In this document: piece after piece, positions 1 through 9,079 of the stretch
Position numbering within the stretch: the stretch's first letter is position 1
Layout of the letters: each line of letters opens with the position of its first letter
From: Chloroflexota bacterium
Lineage (GTDB): Bacteria; Chloroflexota; Dormibacteria; Aeolococcales; Aeolococcaceae
Reading direction: 5' to 3'
DNA: 64,000 nt
NCBI GenBank assembly: GCA_005880985.1
Contig: VBIQ01000013.1
Coordinates: 1 to 64,000 of the forward strand
Made by a program: the position numbers and the translations under genes
The notes under the pieces: generated by a model
What the model was told of the DNA's origin: nothing
Databases searched by the model: none
Seen by the model: the letters and a program-made list of their open reading frames with translations, nothing else

Positions 1-1394
1 CGGGCCGGGCTGGGAGGCAGCGCCGGCGTCGAGCTGTCCGGGGCGGCGAGGTTGAGCGCGCTGGTCAGGTCGCCGACCGCGGCGCGACGCCAGGCGGAGA
101 GGTTGGGCACCTCGGCACCGAAGCGCGTCTCCAGAAAGCGCAGCAGCGAGGTGTGGTCGAAGGTGTCGGAGCTGACCAGACCGCCGCGGCTGAAGGGCGA
201 GAGCACCAGCAGAGGGACACGGAAGCCAAGCCCGACCGGCCCCGCGGGAGATGCGCCGCTGACGGTGAGGTACTCGCCCGCCGTCCCCGGCGGCGGCGTG
301 GGCGGCACCACGTGGTCGAAGAAGCCGCCGTTCTCGTCCCAGGTGACGAAAAACACCGTCTTCGCCCACACGTCGGGTCGCGCCGTCAGCACCGTGAGGA
401 TCTGGCTGACCAGGTCCTGCCCGAACGGCGGCGGCGCCGGGGGATGCTCGCCGCTGGCGTCGGAGGCCTGGATCCACGACACCTGCGGCAGCCGGCCCGA
501 GAGGGCGTCGGCGACGAAGTCGGTGGGGAACTTGGGGAGCACCCCCTTCTGGTACAGCGGCGAGCTCGGGTCCTGGTACTGGCGGAAGAGCAGCAGCACG
601 TTGGAGTCGGTGGCGTACTCCACCTCCGCGTCGCTGTACTGCTTCCAGCTGATGCCCAGCGCCTCGAGCTGCTCCGGGTAGGTGGTCCAGGAGAGCGAGC
701 CGTAGCCGTTGCGCCCCGGGTTACTGAGCACCGGACCGCCGTGGGCACCGGTGGGATCGAGGGTGGCGGTCATCGCGTGCAGGCGGTTGGGATCGGTCGG
801 CCCCAGCACCGAGCAGTGGTAGCCGTCGCAGAGGGTGAAGGCGTCGGCGAGCGCGTAGTAGTAGGGCAGGTCGCGGCGGTCGTAGTAGCCCATGGCGGCG
901 GCGCCGTAGGGCGCGTCGGCCCGCAGGTGCACCTCGGCGAAGCGGTCCATCAGCCCGCCGTCCCAATAGAGGTGCTGGTTGCCCCAGGAGTGGCTGACGT
1001 CCTCGGTGCAGGCGCCGGAGCCGCTCGCGGTCAGCGGGTTCGAGCTGTCGAGGTGGAAGGGAAGCAAATAGCCCTTCGGCGGATTGGAGGTGTTGCCCTC
1101 GTCCGGTTGGTAGAAGACCGGCAGACCGTTGGCCAGCAGAGGCGCCGTGCGATCGGCGAAGCCGCGCACCCCCCGGTAGCGGCCGAAGTAGTGGTCGAAG
1201 GAGCGGTTCTCCTGGATGAGGATGACCACGTGCTCGATGTCGCTCAGGCCGGCGCAGCGCGCCGGGGCGGCCAGGGCGGAGCGGAGGTCGGGCGGCAGCG
1301 CGAGGGCGGCCGCGCCGGTCCCCGCCAGGCCGGCGCCGGCGCGGAGGAGCTGGCGACGGGTGAGCAGGGGTGAGGAGCGGGGCGGGGACGGCAC
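1..1394 (-). CDS. Tat-exported phosphoesterase (phospholipase C / acid phosphatase family), 3' end outside window
   Basis: The reading frame is open from a GTG at 1394 to the window edge (about 464 codons), so the C-terminus is missing. A GGAGG lies 6 bases before the GTG. The protein begins with a twin-arginine leader (TRRQLLRAGAGLAG) followed by an Ala-rich stretch, so export by Tat is expected. The family signature DIEHVVILIQENRSFDHYFG follows directly, and further on comes VTWDENGGFFDHVVPP; both carry metal and catalytic residues of the phosphoesterase family (PF04185), which hydrolyses phospholipids or phosphate monoesters outside the membrane. Substrate cannot be read from sequence. It is divergent from the secreted protein at 1633. 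Long open frames on the other strand here are shadows. Confidence 0.88.
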   Translation of the reverse strand, partial: MPSPPRSSPLLTRRQLLRAGAGLAGTGAAALALPPDLRSALAAPARCAGLSDIEHVVILIQENRSFDHYFGRYRGVRGFADRTAPLLANGLPVFYQPDEGNTSNPPKGYLLPFHLDSSNPLTASGSGACTEDVSHSWGNQHLYWDGGLMDRFAEVHLRADAPYGAAAMGYYDRRDLPYYYALADAFTLCDGYHCSVLGPTDPNRLHAMTATLDPTGAHGGPVLSNPGRNGYGSLSWTTYPEQLEALGISWKQYSDAEVEYATDSNVLLLFRQYQDPSSPLYQKGVLPKFPTDFVADALSGRLPQVSWIQASDASGEHPPAPPPFGQDLVSQILTVLTARPDVWAKTVFFVTWDENGGFFDHVVPPTPPPGTAGEYLTVSGASPAGPVGLGFRVPLLVLSPFSRGGLVSSDTFDHTSLLRFLETRFGAEVPNLSAWRRAAVGDLTSALNLAAPDSSTPALPPSPA

Positions 1395-1632
1395 GGGAGG
1401 CCTCCGTGGGAATGCGAGACGCCGACCGCCGCGATGACGCTCGTCGCCGGAGGGCCCGGAGCCGGCCTCCAACCCTTCTCAACGACGGAGCCGGCAGGTC
1501 GCTTGCACCAGGGAGCCCGGCCGTCTTCGGCGGATTCGCAAGAAACCCGCGGAGGAGCCGTCTAAGAAGTTTGGGTGGCGGTAGCGGAGGCGGGCCGGGC
1601 ATCCCGGCCGCACACAAGGAAGGGAGCCAGGG

Positions 1633-2337
1633 ATGAACCGAAGGTGGAGGCTCTATACGGCCATGCCTGCCGCGGCCGCGGTCCTGGTGGCCGGCGGGTT
1701 GGCGGTGCTCGCGGGCAGCTCAGCGGGCCCGCCCAAGCCGCAGGCATTCCTGTTCTGCGGGATGGCGACCCCCGGCACGACCGCCAACGGGGTGAACGGC
1801 GTCAGCGGCAAGAGCGACATCGACCACTTCGGCGCCAGCTCGACGGGGCAGGTCTACACCACCACGGGGAGCAAGACTCCTGCCGCGACCAACTGCCAGG
1901 CGAAGAAGGACGGGGCGACGGCAGGGGACGGCATGTACACCCTCTCAATCCTCCACTCGGCCATCCACATGACGAACGAGAGCGGCACCGAGCATGGAGA
2001 GTTCGTGGTGACCCCGAAAGGTGGGACGGCAGAACCCGAGGCCGGATTCGACGGCCATGTCACCAACTTCGACCTCTCAAAGAACGACATGACCGGGGAT
2101 GCGTGTACTAGTAACCGGACGATCTTCTACGCGAGCGGCCACATCGGAAGCTTCGACCCGGCCAGCTGCTCGAGCGACTCCGTGGGCAACTTCGACACTC
2201 ACGGAGGTGCCCAGCTCGGCCAGCACTTCCGCGGCGCCTACGGCATCCTCATCTACCAAGACAGCACCGCCGGAAGCCCGTGCTCTGGGGGGAGCAGCTA
2301 TTGCTTCGAAGCCATCCTCGAGGGCCAGAACAACTAG
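1633..2337 (+). CDS. Secreted protein of unknown function
   Basis: A 234-residue protein starting at ATG 1633 behind a good AGGAAGGGAG ribosome site. Residues 1-32 form a signal peptide (basic MNRRWR, hydrophobic core, AGSSAGPP). The mature part is small and polar, with six cysteines (Cys42, 88, 157, 178, 216, 223) that could form disulfides, and Asp/Gly/Thr-rich stretches. I recognise no family. It is followed by a hairpin at 2361-2388, so it is probably monocistronic. Function unknown; an extracellular location is the only supported statement. Confidence 0.75.
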   Translation: MNRRWRLYTAMPAAAAVLVAGGLAVLAGSSAGPPKPQAFLFCGMATPGTTANGVNGVSGKSDIDHFGASSTGQVYTTTGSKTPAATNCQAKKDGATAGDGMYTLSILHSAIHMTNESGTEHGEFVVTPKGGTAEPEAGFDGHVTNFDLSKNDMTGDACTSNRTIFYASGHIGSFDPASCSSDSVGNFDTHGGAQLGQHFRGAYGILIYQDSTAGSPCSGGSSYCFEAILEGQNN

Positions 2338-2360
2338 GCGCGATCTCATCAAATCAAGGA

Positions 2361-2388
2361 CGAGGCCCTCGCCGTCGCGGGGGCCTCG
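2361..2388 (+). terminator. Hairpin after the secreted protein gene
   Basis: Perfect 8-bp stem CGAGGCCC/GGGCCTCG with a 12-base GC-rich loop, 24 bases after the stop codon at 2337. No U-run follows, so it is a weak or factor-assisted terminator. It ends only 13 bases before the next start codon (2402), leaving almost no leader for that gene. Confidence 0.5.
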
Positions 2389-2401
2389 TATCGTCTAGGC
2401 C

Positions 2402-3655
2402 ATGACGCGCTCCGCCCTTGCTCCAACCTTGGGTCTAACCTGCGCTGCTCTCTTTGCCACCGCGGTCCCCTCGCCCGCTGACGCGGCTGCCTCGGCGCTC
2501 TCCGGATATGCCGTGCTCGCCCTCGCGCAGTACGCGGGCGGTATCTATGCAGGAACAGACGCCGGACTCTTCGTCTCGCGAGCCGGCGGCGCCTGGACCT
2601 CCGTCCCAGGTGTGATGGGGACGGCTCGCGTCAACGCCCTCGCCACCGTCCCCGGAGTGCTGGTCGCGGCGACGGAATCGGGCGTCCAGAGCACCCATGA
2701 CGGCGCCACCTGGTCGATTGCGGGCCTTGCTGGCAACCGCGTCGATGCGCTGACCGCGGCCGGGACGAGTCTCATCGCAGGGACCGGCACCACGTCCGGC
2801 ACGGACGGGCTCGCCTTCCGCAGTGATGATGGCGGGCGGACTTGGGCGCCGGCCGCCACAGTACCGGCGATCGAGGGCCTTCCCGGTCCCGCGGTCCAGG
2901 CGGTCCTCGCCCCGTCCGGGGGCGGCGTCGCGCTCGCCGGCACGGCAGGAAGGGGCGTGTACCGATCGGCGAGCGGCGCCGGTGGCTGGTCACCCACGGG
3001 TGCCAGCCCCACATGGGTAACCGGATTCGTGCACCTGGGCGATACGTCGGTACTGGCCTCCTCGGACGACGGTCTCTATCGGAGCGCCGACGGCGGCGCG
3101 AACTGGTCGGTGGCCGCGTTCCCGCAGCAGGACGCTTGGATTCAGGCACTTGGTGGCGACGTTTCCGCTCCGTTGGCGGGGACGTACGACGGGGTCGTCT
3201 TCCGCGGCAACGGCTCGGGCGGCTGGACGCAGCTCGCCAGCGGTCTGCCCAGCGTGCTCGCACTTCTCCCGGCACCTCGAGGCGGCGGCGTGATCGCCGG
3301 CACCTTCGACGGGCTGTACTGCCTCGGTTGTCCGCCGGGAACGGTGGGCAGCACCGTCGCTGGCGCCGGCGGCGCAAGCCCCGCAGGTGGAGCGGGCCGG
3401 GGTGCACCGGCCACCGCCCCACCCGCCAATCAACGGCCGGGCGCTCCCGGAGCGACGGCGCCACCGTTTGCAAACGGTCCCGGCCCGGCCGCGATCCGTC
3501 CGCTGCCTGGCGCTGTGGGTGCGGCACATGCCGCCAACGGATCCACGAATGGAGGTGGTCGGCCGGCATTCGTGTGGGCACTCGCCGGGGGCTTGCTCGC
3601 CGTCTCCATCGCACTGTTCGGCCTTGGACGCCGGCGGTCGCGACGCCGAGCATGA
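2402..3655 (+). CDS. Membrane-anchored Asp-box (BNR/sortilin-like) beta-propeller
   Basis: 417 residues. Residues 1-29 are a signal peptide (SPADAAASA). About residues 35-300 contain repeated propeller blades of the form GxYAGTDAGLFVSRAGGAW, STHDGATW, RSDDGGRTW and RSADGGANW, the Asp-box pattern SxDGGxTW of BNR/VPS10-like propellers. A Gly/Pro/Ala-rich linker (about 310-385) follows, then one hydrophobic segment (AFVWALAGGLLAVSIALFGL) and a basic tail RRRSRRRA, so the propeller should face outwards while the C-terminus stays inside. Such propellers bind ligands or act as scaffolds; no glycosidase active site is visible. No clear ribosome site precedes ATG 2402. It converges on the ligase gene at 3683. 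Confidence 0.75.
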   Translation: MTRSALAPTLGLTCAALFATAVPSPADAAASALSGYAVLALAQYAGGIYAGTDAGLFVSRAGGAWTSVPGVMGTARVNALATVPGVLVAATESGVQSTHDGATWSIAGLAGNRVDALTAAGTSLIAGTGTTSGTDGLAFRSDDGGRTWAPAATVPAIEGLPGPAVQAVLAPSGGGVALAGTAGRGVYRSASGAGGWSPTGASPTWVTGFVHLGDTSVLASSDDGLYRSADGGANWSVAAFPQQDAWIQALGGDVSAPLAGTYDGVVFRGNGSGGWTQLASGLPSVLALLPAPRGGGVIAGTFDGLYCLGCPPGTVGSTVAGAGGASPAGGAGRGAPATAPPANQRPGAPGATAPPFANGPGPAAIRPLPGAVGAAHAANGSTNGGGRPAFVWALAGGLLAVSIALFGLGRRRSRRRA

Positions 3656-3682
3656 GCGCTCGGTGCCCGCCTCACGCGAGTA

Positions 3683-5020
3683 TCAGCTCCGTGTGGGGCC
3701 GGCTCCCGTTGCTACGTCGCGACGGCCGAGCGCGGAGCTGATCAGGCGGAACTTGCCCGAGGGGTCGAGAGGAATCTCGCCGACCTGGCGCACCTTGACC
3801 ACCGCCTGCTGACCCAGCACACCACGGTAGCGCGCCAGCACGGTGTCGACAAACGCTTCCGGAAGCCTACCGCGGGCAACGATGTCGACTAAAACGGTGC
3901 CGTCGTGCTCCTGATGCACCTGGTAGCGGCGGACGACGCGTAGCACCGCCGCCCAGTCGCGTGGGTCCATCTCGATCCACAGTCGCTGCGGTGCGACCCG
4001 GCGGCCGTTGCCGTCAACGACCCAGTCCATGGTGCGGCCAGTGATCGCTCGTAGCGCGGGAAGCCGATAGCCGCAAGCGCACGGCCGATCCGCCAGAGTA
4101 CCAATGTCGCCGATCCGATATCGCAGGATTGGCATCAGCGGGTTCCAGAGGCCGGTCAGCACCAGTTCACCCGTCCCTCCTGGAGAGACCGGACGTCCAC
4201 CATCGTCGAGCACTTCAACCACCACGGCCTCGTGGTTCACGTGGTAGAGATCGACGGCACCACACTGCCACGCAACGATCCCCTGCTCTGAAGTGCCGTA
4301 GCCGTCCAGCGGTTCACGAGCAAACGCTGATGCCAGGGCGCGCCGCGTCCAGAGGTCGAGGCTCTCACCATGCGCTGCAAGCAAGCGAGGTCGGAAAGCA
4401 CCACCAAGCTCCTCACCCAGCTCGAGCAACTGTTGACCATGGCCCGAGATCGAAACAGGACGCCACTCGAGCACCGACCGCGCCAGGACCGCGGGCGACT
4501 CCGTGCCCGGGATCCTCAGCGCCCGACGTTTGATCCAGGACTCGATTCCCCTCCGGGAACGTTCGTCGGGTTCGCTGATGGAGAATCGACGCTCCCAAGG
4601 ACGCAGGCCAATTGCGCGTTCCCTCTGCAGCTTGAGTACGCCCTGATACCAGGCTGCTCGCGGCGAGTAGTAGACCTCGACGGGCTGGCCGGTTGATCCG
4701 CTGCTCTCTATCCGTCTGCTTCCCGGCGGCGGGCGGCCACTCATGAGCTCCACCGCCGCGGTCGCCTGATACATGTCCTTGTCGGTGAACGGCAGCCGGC
4801 TCAGGTCATCGAGCTGACGCAGCCGGTGGCCCGCATCGGCTGGATAGAGGCGCCGGTACAACGGTACGTGGCGGCTGGCATGATCGACCATCCATCGGAG
4901 ACGGGCCAGTTGCAGCTCCTGGACGGCCGACGGTCGGGAGGCTGATCGATGAACCCGCGACAGCTCCGCCGCCGTGCGCAGCAGCCCCGGTCTGGCTGGG
5001 CTGTCTAGGCCTCGACGCAT
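3683..5020 (-). CDS. PaaK/CapK-like adenylate-forming enzyme, subfamily A (copy A2)
   Basis: 445 residues from ATG 5020, which overlaps the end of the upstream ATP-grasp gene by 16 bases. A GTG at 5053 is the alternative, but the ATG gives the same length as paralogue A1 (444 residues). It belongs to the phenylacetate-CoA ligase/CapK branch of ANL enzymes, which activate a carboxylate as acyl-AMP. Visible motifs are the phosphate loop SSGSTGQPVEVYY, the DGYGTSEQG stretch, the acidic YRIGDIGTLADRP motif, the CACGYRLPAL cysteine motif and the C-terminal hinge with PSGKFRLI, whose Lys is the expected catalytic Lys. No acyl-carrier domain is fused. Substrate unknown. Last gene of the six-gene minus-strand operon starting at 12363. 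Confidence 0.85.
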   Translation of the reverse strand: MRRGLDSPARPGLLRTAAELSRVHRSASRPSAVQELQLARLRWMVDHASRHVPLYRRLYPADAGHRLRQLDDLSRLPFTDKDMYQATAAVELMSGRPPPGSRRIESSGSTGQPVEVYYSPRAAWYQGVLKLQRERAIGLRPWERRFSISEPDERSRRGIESWIKRRALRIPGTESPAVLARSVLEWRPVSISGHGQQLLELGEELGGAFRPRLLAAHGESLDLWTRRALASAFAREPLDGYGTSEQGIVAWQCGAVDLYHVNHEAVVVEVLDDGGRPVSPGGTGELVLTGLWNPLMPILRYRIGDIGTLADRPCACGYRLPALRAITGRTMDWVVDGNGRRVAPQRLWIEMDPRDWAAVLRVVRRYQVHQEHDGTVLVDIVARGRLPEAFVDTVLARYRGVLGQQAVVKVRQVGEIPLDPSGKFRLISSALGRRDVATGAGPTRS

Positions 5021-6114
5021 GAGGAACGAGGAGGTCGAAAGGTGGTCACACACCGCTGGCGCTCCTGATGACGCTCGAGCGCCAGCTGGACAAGCCTGCA
5101 CACCAGATCCTGGTAGGGCATGTGGGAAGCGCCCCAGAGTCGAGCAAACATGCTCTCCGGCGTCAGCGACGGGATCGTGTTGACCTCATTGACAAGGATC
5201 ACCCCGCTTGTGCGTTCCACGAAGAAGTCGACCCGCGCCATGCCGGCAGCATCGAGGGTCTCGTAGACACGGATCGCCTGCTCCCGAATCTCTCGCGCGG
5301 TCGCGGGCGGGAGTTCGGCTGGAATGATCAACTCCGCTCCCTCGTCCGAGTACTTGGAATCGTAGGTATAGAAGTCCGCGTGAGGGGTGACTTCACCACA
5401 CACGGAAGTACAGGGATCATCATTGCCCAGCACTCCCACCGCGATCTCACGAGCATCGACCCACTTCTCGACCAGCAGCCGCCTGCCGAAGCGCGCAGCC
5501 ACATTGATGCCGCGAACCAGCTGAGCGCGCTCATACACTTTGCTGGTGCCGATGCTGGAACCGGAGTCGGCGAACTTGGCAAAGCACGGATACCCAAGCC
5601 GGTCCTCGACCAGGCCGATGATCGCTTCCTGGTCGCCGTCCCACCGGCTCCTGGTGAAGACGACGTGGTCGGCCACCCGCAGGCCGGCACCCACCAGCAC
5701 CTGCTTGGTCACCGCCTTGTCGAGGCCGACGGCCGAGCCGAGGACGCCAGCGCCAACGAAGGGCACCCCTGCCAGCTCCAGCAGGCCCTGAATGCTTCCG
5801 TCCTCGCCTCCCCGGCCGTGCAGAGCGGGAAAGATGACGTCGAGATGCAGCGAATTCGACAGATCCCCGCTTGCCACGGTCCATGCAGAGTTTGCAGGTT
5901 GGGTGCCGGACACATCGGGTGCCTGCGATTCGTTCACCAGCTCATCGAGGGATCCGCCCGCGAGCCACCGCCCGGTTTGGTCGAGGTAGATCGGCACCGC
6001 AGTGAAGCCAGCGTTCTCGAGCGCCGCGATCACCGACCGGGCTGTCGCCACGGAGATCACGTGCTCGGTGGACCGGCCACCACACAGCACTCCGACGCGA
6101 AGCCCGCCCTTCAC
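5005..6114 (-). CDS. D-alanine-D-alanine ligase-like ATP-grasp enzyme
   Basis: 369 residues from GTG 6114, which overlaps the upstream stop by GTGA. The open frame continues upstream, but that part is a shadow. The N-terminal domain opens with VGVLCGGRSTEHVISVATA (Ddl nucleotide/substrate signature). HGRGGEDGSIQGLLEL follows, then the ATP-grasp core with KFADSGSSIGTSKV and the metal-binding end VNEVNTIPSLTPESMF. Ddl enzymes join two D-amino acids using ATP; this one keeps the key motifs but has NTIPS where NT(L/I)PG is usual. Length matches VanA/actinobacterial Ddl. Its place between adenylating enzymes rather than cell-division genes suggests a dedicated dipeptide step, but it could also be the cell's only Ddl. 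Confidence 0.85.
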   Translation of the reverse strand: MKGGLRVGVLCGGRSTEHVISVATARSVIAALENAGFTAVPIYLDQTGRWLAGGSLDELVNESQAPDVSGTQPANSAWTVASGDLSNSLHLDVIFPALHGRGGEDGSIQGLLELAGVPFVGAGVLGSAVGLDKAVTKQVLVGAGLRVADHVVFTRSRWDGDQEAIIGLVEDRLGYPCFAKFADSGSSIGTSKVYERAQLVRGINVAARFGRRLLVEKWVDAREIAVGVLGNDDPCTSVCGEVTPHADFYTYDSKYSDEGAELIIPAELPPATAREIREQAIRVYETLDAAGMARVDFFVERTSGVILVNEVNTIPSLTPESMFARLWGASHMPYQDLVCRLVQLALERHQERQRCVTTFRPPRSSCVEA

Positions 6115-7709
6115 CCTGGCGGTATGGTAGTCAGCCGGCCCGGCAGCGGCTCGTAGGCCAGCACCTTTCCGCCTCGCGTCGGACGTGGTGCGGCCCGGGC
6201 CACTCGGAGGGACGCCCCCCAGACACCCTCCGCCACCAGCCCGGCCTCCGACTCGCGGAGCGCCTCCTGGACGGCTCGCAGCGCCGCGTCGGCGTCCACG
6301 TCGCCGAGACGAGGATCGATGCGCAACACGACGGCCGTGCTGCCGTCGCATTCCTCCTCGACGAACTGGAAGTCGGTGGGACCGCCACCGAAGCGGCTTG
6401 GGAGGGCCACCTCGGCCAGGCGAACGAACACCTCGCCGGGCACGTTGATCCCCGCCGCGACCACCTTGCTCATACCCCGGATCCCGGCGATGCGGGTGCG
6501 CATCCCAAGCCGGCCCATGAGGCACGAACAGGGAGTCTCGTCGCGGCTGACAACGCCGTAGTCGTCGTTCTCGACGTTGAGGAGCACCCGGGGAGCGTCC
6601 TCGGCGAGGCTGGTCCAGCAGAGGGCCTTCACCGTCTCGCCGTCGAGCCGCTGCCGGTCCCGAGTGATCAGCGCCAGCTCGTGGTCCCAAAGATGGATGA
6701 GATCGCCGGACTCCGGGCAGGTGCAGGCCACGACCGCTTCGGGGACAAACCCGTAGCCGTCGATCACCGAGGCTCCCGATGCGCCGACGGCGGCGATCTT
6801 CGCCGGCGTGAACGGCTCCCCGACGACGAGGATGACCAGACCATCGAGAGACACCCGCCGGTCGGCGGCGACGAGGCCGAGTCGAGCGGCGGAGCTGGTG
6901 TAGGCGAGGAGATACGCCCTCCGATGGGCGGCGAGCGTCGCCTCAGCCCAGCCGAGGACCGTGTCCGGGTCGCTCATCGGCGCGAACTCGGGCGGCGGTG
7001 GCCACGTCCGCAGCACCCGGCCACCCAGAGCGAGGATGCGGTTGGCAGCGCGTTTGCGGCTGGCGACGCCCTCGAGGTCCAGGGGGATCTGGGAGAACCA
7101 GCGGTCCGGTGGATTGCCGGCCGCAGTCAGCTGCAGCACCATGCCCAGACCGCCGCCCGGGAAGGCGGGCATCCACACCGCGCTGGGCGCGCCGTGCACG
7201 CCCCAGGTGGCGAGCTCGACGGCGACGCCGATCGCGTTGCGTCGCATGTACGCGAAGTTGGAGCGGGCCGGGGTTCCGCCGCTCCGACTCCCACTGGTGG
7301 CGGTGAGGTAATCGGCCCTGACGCAAGGGTTGGAGAAGTCCTCGGGGCGAAAGTCGAAGGTGGCGCTGCCACGCCGAGCCGGCACCTGTCCGAGGCTCTC
7401 CTCATAGGAGACGTGCACCCCGCCGTCGCGAAGTTGCTCGAGCGCCCCCTCCAATCCCGTGCTCTCGACCAGGTCGATCACCGCGCGCCGGTCGAGTCCG
7501 GCCCACTCGAGGAGACGTCGGGCGGGACTGGTTGGATGCGGCCAGACAAGCGCGTCGAGGTTGCGGAGAAAGCGCCCGCTACGCCCCTGCGACGCCGCCG
7601 AGACGTACGTGGTCGCCTCCTCGGCGGTGACCTGGCGACGCGCCATGGCGCGACTGGCTCGAACGAAGCGCCAGCCCTGACTGGCAAAGGCAGCGGCGTC
7701 GACGGTCAT
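6111..7709 (-). CDS. Divergent PaaK/LuxE-like adenylate-forming protein, family C (copy C1)
   Basis: 532 residues, ATG 7709 overlapping the stop of B1 by ATGA; its own stop overlaps the start of the ATP-grasp gene. The first ~110 residues are helical and match no family I know. The rest follows the PaaK plan: a modified phosphate loop TATSGSRSGGTPAR (about 145-158), a Gly-rich middle with VILVVGEPFTPAKIAAVG and DGYGFVPEAVVAC, a cysteine motif CSCLMGRLGMRTRIAGI in the place of CxCGRxLP, and a C-terminal subdomain with GGPTDFQFVEEE. The paralogue at 22161 shares this layout. Probably an acyl-adenylate-forming enzyme or a relative that has changed chemistry; inference from motif order only. Confidence 0.65.
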   Translation of the reverse strand: MTVDAAAFASQGWRFVRASRAMARRQVTAEEATTYVSAASQGRSGRFLRNLDALVWPHPTSPARRLLEWAGLDRRAVIDLVESTGLEGALEQLRDGGVHVSYEESLGQVPARRGSATFDFRPEDFSNPCVRADYLTATSGSRSGGTPARSNFAYMRRNAIGVAVELATWGVHGAPSAVWMPAFPGGGLGMVLQLTAAGNPPDRWFSQIPLDLEGVASRKRAANRILALGGRVLRTWPPPPEFAPMSDPDTVLGWAEATLAAHRRAYLLAYTSSAARLGLVAADRRVSLDGLVILVVGEPFTPAKIAAVGASGASVIDGYGFVPEAVVACTCPESGDLIHLWDHELALITRDRQRLDGETVKALCWTSLAEDAPRVLLNVENDDYGVVSRDETPCSCLMGRLGMRTRIAGIRGMSKVVAAGINVPGEVFVRLAEVALPSRFGGGPTDFQFVEEECDGSTAVVLRIDPRLGDVDADAALRAVQEALRESEAGLVAEGVWGASLRVARAAPRPTRGGKVLAYEPLPGRLTTIPPG

Positions 7710-9073
7710 CTCAGCAGGACGTCTTTTCGCACGACCGCCTTGTGCTTGCCGCCGGGCAGAGGTTCGATCGCATCAACGAACTCGATCTCCACCTGGGCGT
7801 CCGTCCCAAGGTTCGCCTGCAGTCGCCCCCGCAGGCGCGTGGTCATTTCCGACCGGTCGGCATCCGGGGCGACGACCACTGCGACCCGGAAGTCCCCCGG
7901 CGCCCGTTGGGTAAGGCGGAACCTCCAGACCTCGGCCTCCTTGCGGAACGCGACGCAGGCGGAGAGTGGATTGATCTGGCGCCCGTCTGCCAGCTCGATC
8001 CAGTCGTCGCTCCGCCCCTCGATCGCCGAGAGCAGTGGAAGGGTGCGACCGCACCCGCAGGCCTCCGGAAGCATCGAGGCCAGATCGCCGAGCCGGTAGT
8101 TGAGCACCACGGTCGCTCGATTCACCAGGTTGGAGACGATCACGTCGCCGACCTCTCCTGGCGCGAGGGGCTCGCCTTCAGTCCCGACGATGCGTAGCGG
8201 GCAGATGTCGGTGTTGACGTGATATCCCGAGTTGTGTTGGCACTCGAAGGCGATATTCCCTACTTCGACGGCCTGATAGAGGCCCAGCACCGGGATGCCG
8301 AACTCTCGGCTCACGATTCGTCTGACGGCGTCGGAGATCCCCTCCCCGGCGAAGACCACGACCTTCGGCCGGTGGAACGCCGCTCGGGTTTCGTGGAGGT
8401 AGGTGAACAGCGCGTCCAGGTACGACCCACTCGCTCCGATGACGTGGGGACGAAACTCATTGAGATGCCACACCGCCACCTCGGGCGGATCGAACACCGA
8501 CAGAAACTGGCGCTGGGTCCTCAGCGGACGCGGGAACCATGTCAGCACCCGGAACAGGGCCTCGCGCTCGCGGATGGCGCTGGTGGGCGCCGCGATCATG
8601 GTCGAGCGGTATCCGAATGGCCGGCCCACGAGCGAGGTCAGAATTGCCCGCTGCCGCTGCGCCAGGACCACGCCCCTGACGAGAGCGCCTCGGTCCTCGA
8701 AGACGGTGATCGGTGCTCCCGTGCTCCCGCTGCTCTGCCGCTTGAGGTACTCGCTGAGCGGCCGGCCCTCTGAGGTGAAGTACTCCGGGTCTCGCTGAAC
8801 CTGTTCTCTCTCCACGATCGGCAGCTTGAGGAGGTCATCGGCGGTGATGATGTCCGGCGGGGTCAGGCCGAGCCGCCGCATGGTGTCGCGGTAGAAGGGG
8901 ACCGTGAGGTATGCATGCCGGATAGCACCCTCGACGTTTCGTGTCTGAGCGCGCCGGAGCGCATCGGCGGATTTGAAGGGGACTCTCCCCTGCCAAGCGA
9001 TGTGGACGGTCAGGTAGCCGGTCCACCTGAGCTGTTCGAAGGTCTGCTGAGCCCGCTTGATTCCGTCAGCCAT
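7706..9073 (-). CDS. PaaK-like adenylate-forming enzyme, subfamily B (copy B1)
   Basis: 455 residues, ATG 9073, 6 bases after the stop of the asparagine synthetase gene. N-terminal helical part (VEGAIRHAYLTVPFYRDTMRRLG, shown in two pieces: VEGAIRHAYL, TVPFYRDTMRRLG), then the phosphate loop QSSGSTGAPITVF, the GLYQAVEVG stretch where PaaK has its aromatic/acid motif, NYRLGDLASM, the cysteine motif CGCGRTLPLLSAIEGR, and the C-terminal catalytic-Lys region LPGGKHKAVVRKD. All ANL core motifs seem intact, so carboxylate adenylation is likely. It shares its whole length with the gene at 24748 (453 residues). Confidence 0.85.
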   Translation of the reverse strand: MADGIKRAQQTFEQLRWTGYLTVHIAWQGRVPFKSADALRRAQTRNVEGAIRHAYLTVPFYRDTMRRLGLTPPDIITADDLLKLPIVEREQVQRDPEYFTSEGRPLSEYLKRQSSGSTGAPITVFEDRGALVRGVVLAQRQRAILTSLVGRPFGYRSTMIAAPTSAIREREALFRVLTWFPRPLRTQRQFLSVFDPPEVAVWHLNEFRPHVIGASGSYLDALFTYLHETRAAFHRPKVVVFAGEGISDAVRRIVSREFGIPVLGLYQAVEVGNIAFECQHNSGYHVNTDICPLRIVGTEGEPLAPGEVGDVIVSNLVNRATVVLNYRLGDLASMLPEACGCGRTLPLLSAIEGRSDDWIELADGRQINPLSACVAFRKEAEVWRFRLTQRAPGDFRVAVVVAPDADRSEMTTRLRGRLQANLGTDAQVEIEFVDAIEPLPGGKHKAVVRKDVLLR

Positions 9074-9079
9074 ACCTGC

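Noticed and set aside
153-1373. Plus-strand 406-codon frame opposite the phosphoesterase
   Set aside because: Val/Ala/Arg-rich shadow; the minus-strand frame carries a Tat leader and the phosphoesterase signatures.
6115-6690. Upstream extension of the Ddl-like frame
   Set aside because: It overlaps C1 entirely, is Arg/Gly-rich, and the Ddl fold begins right after GTG 6114.
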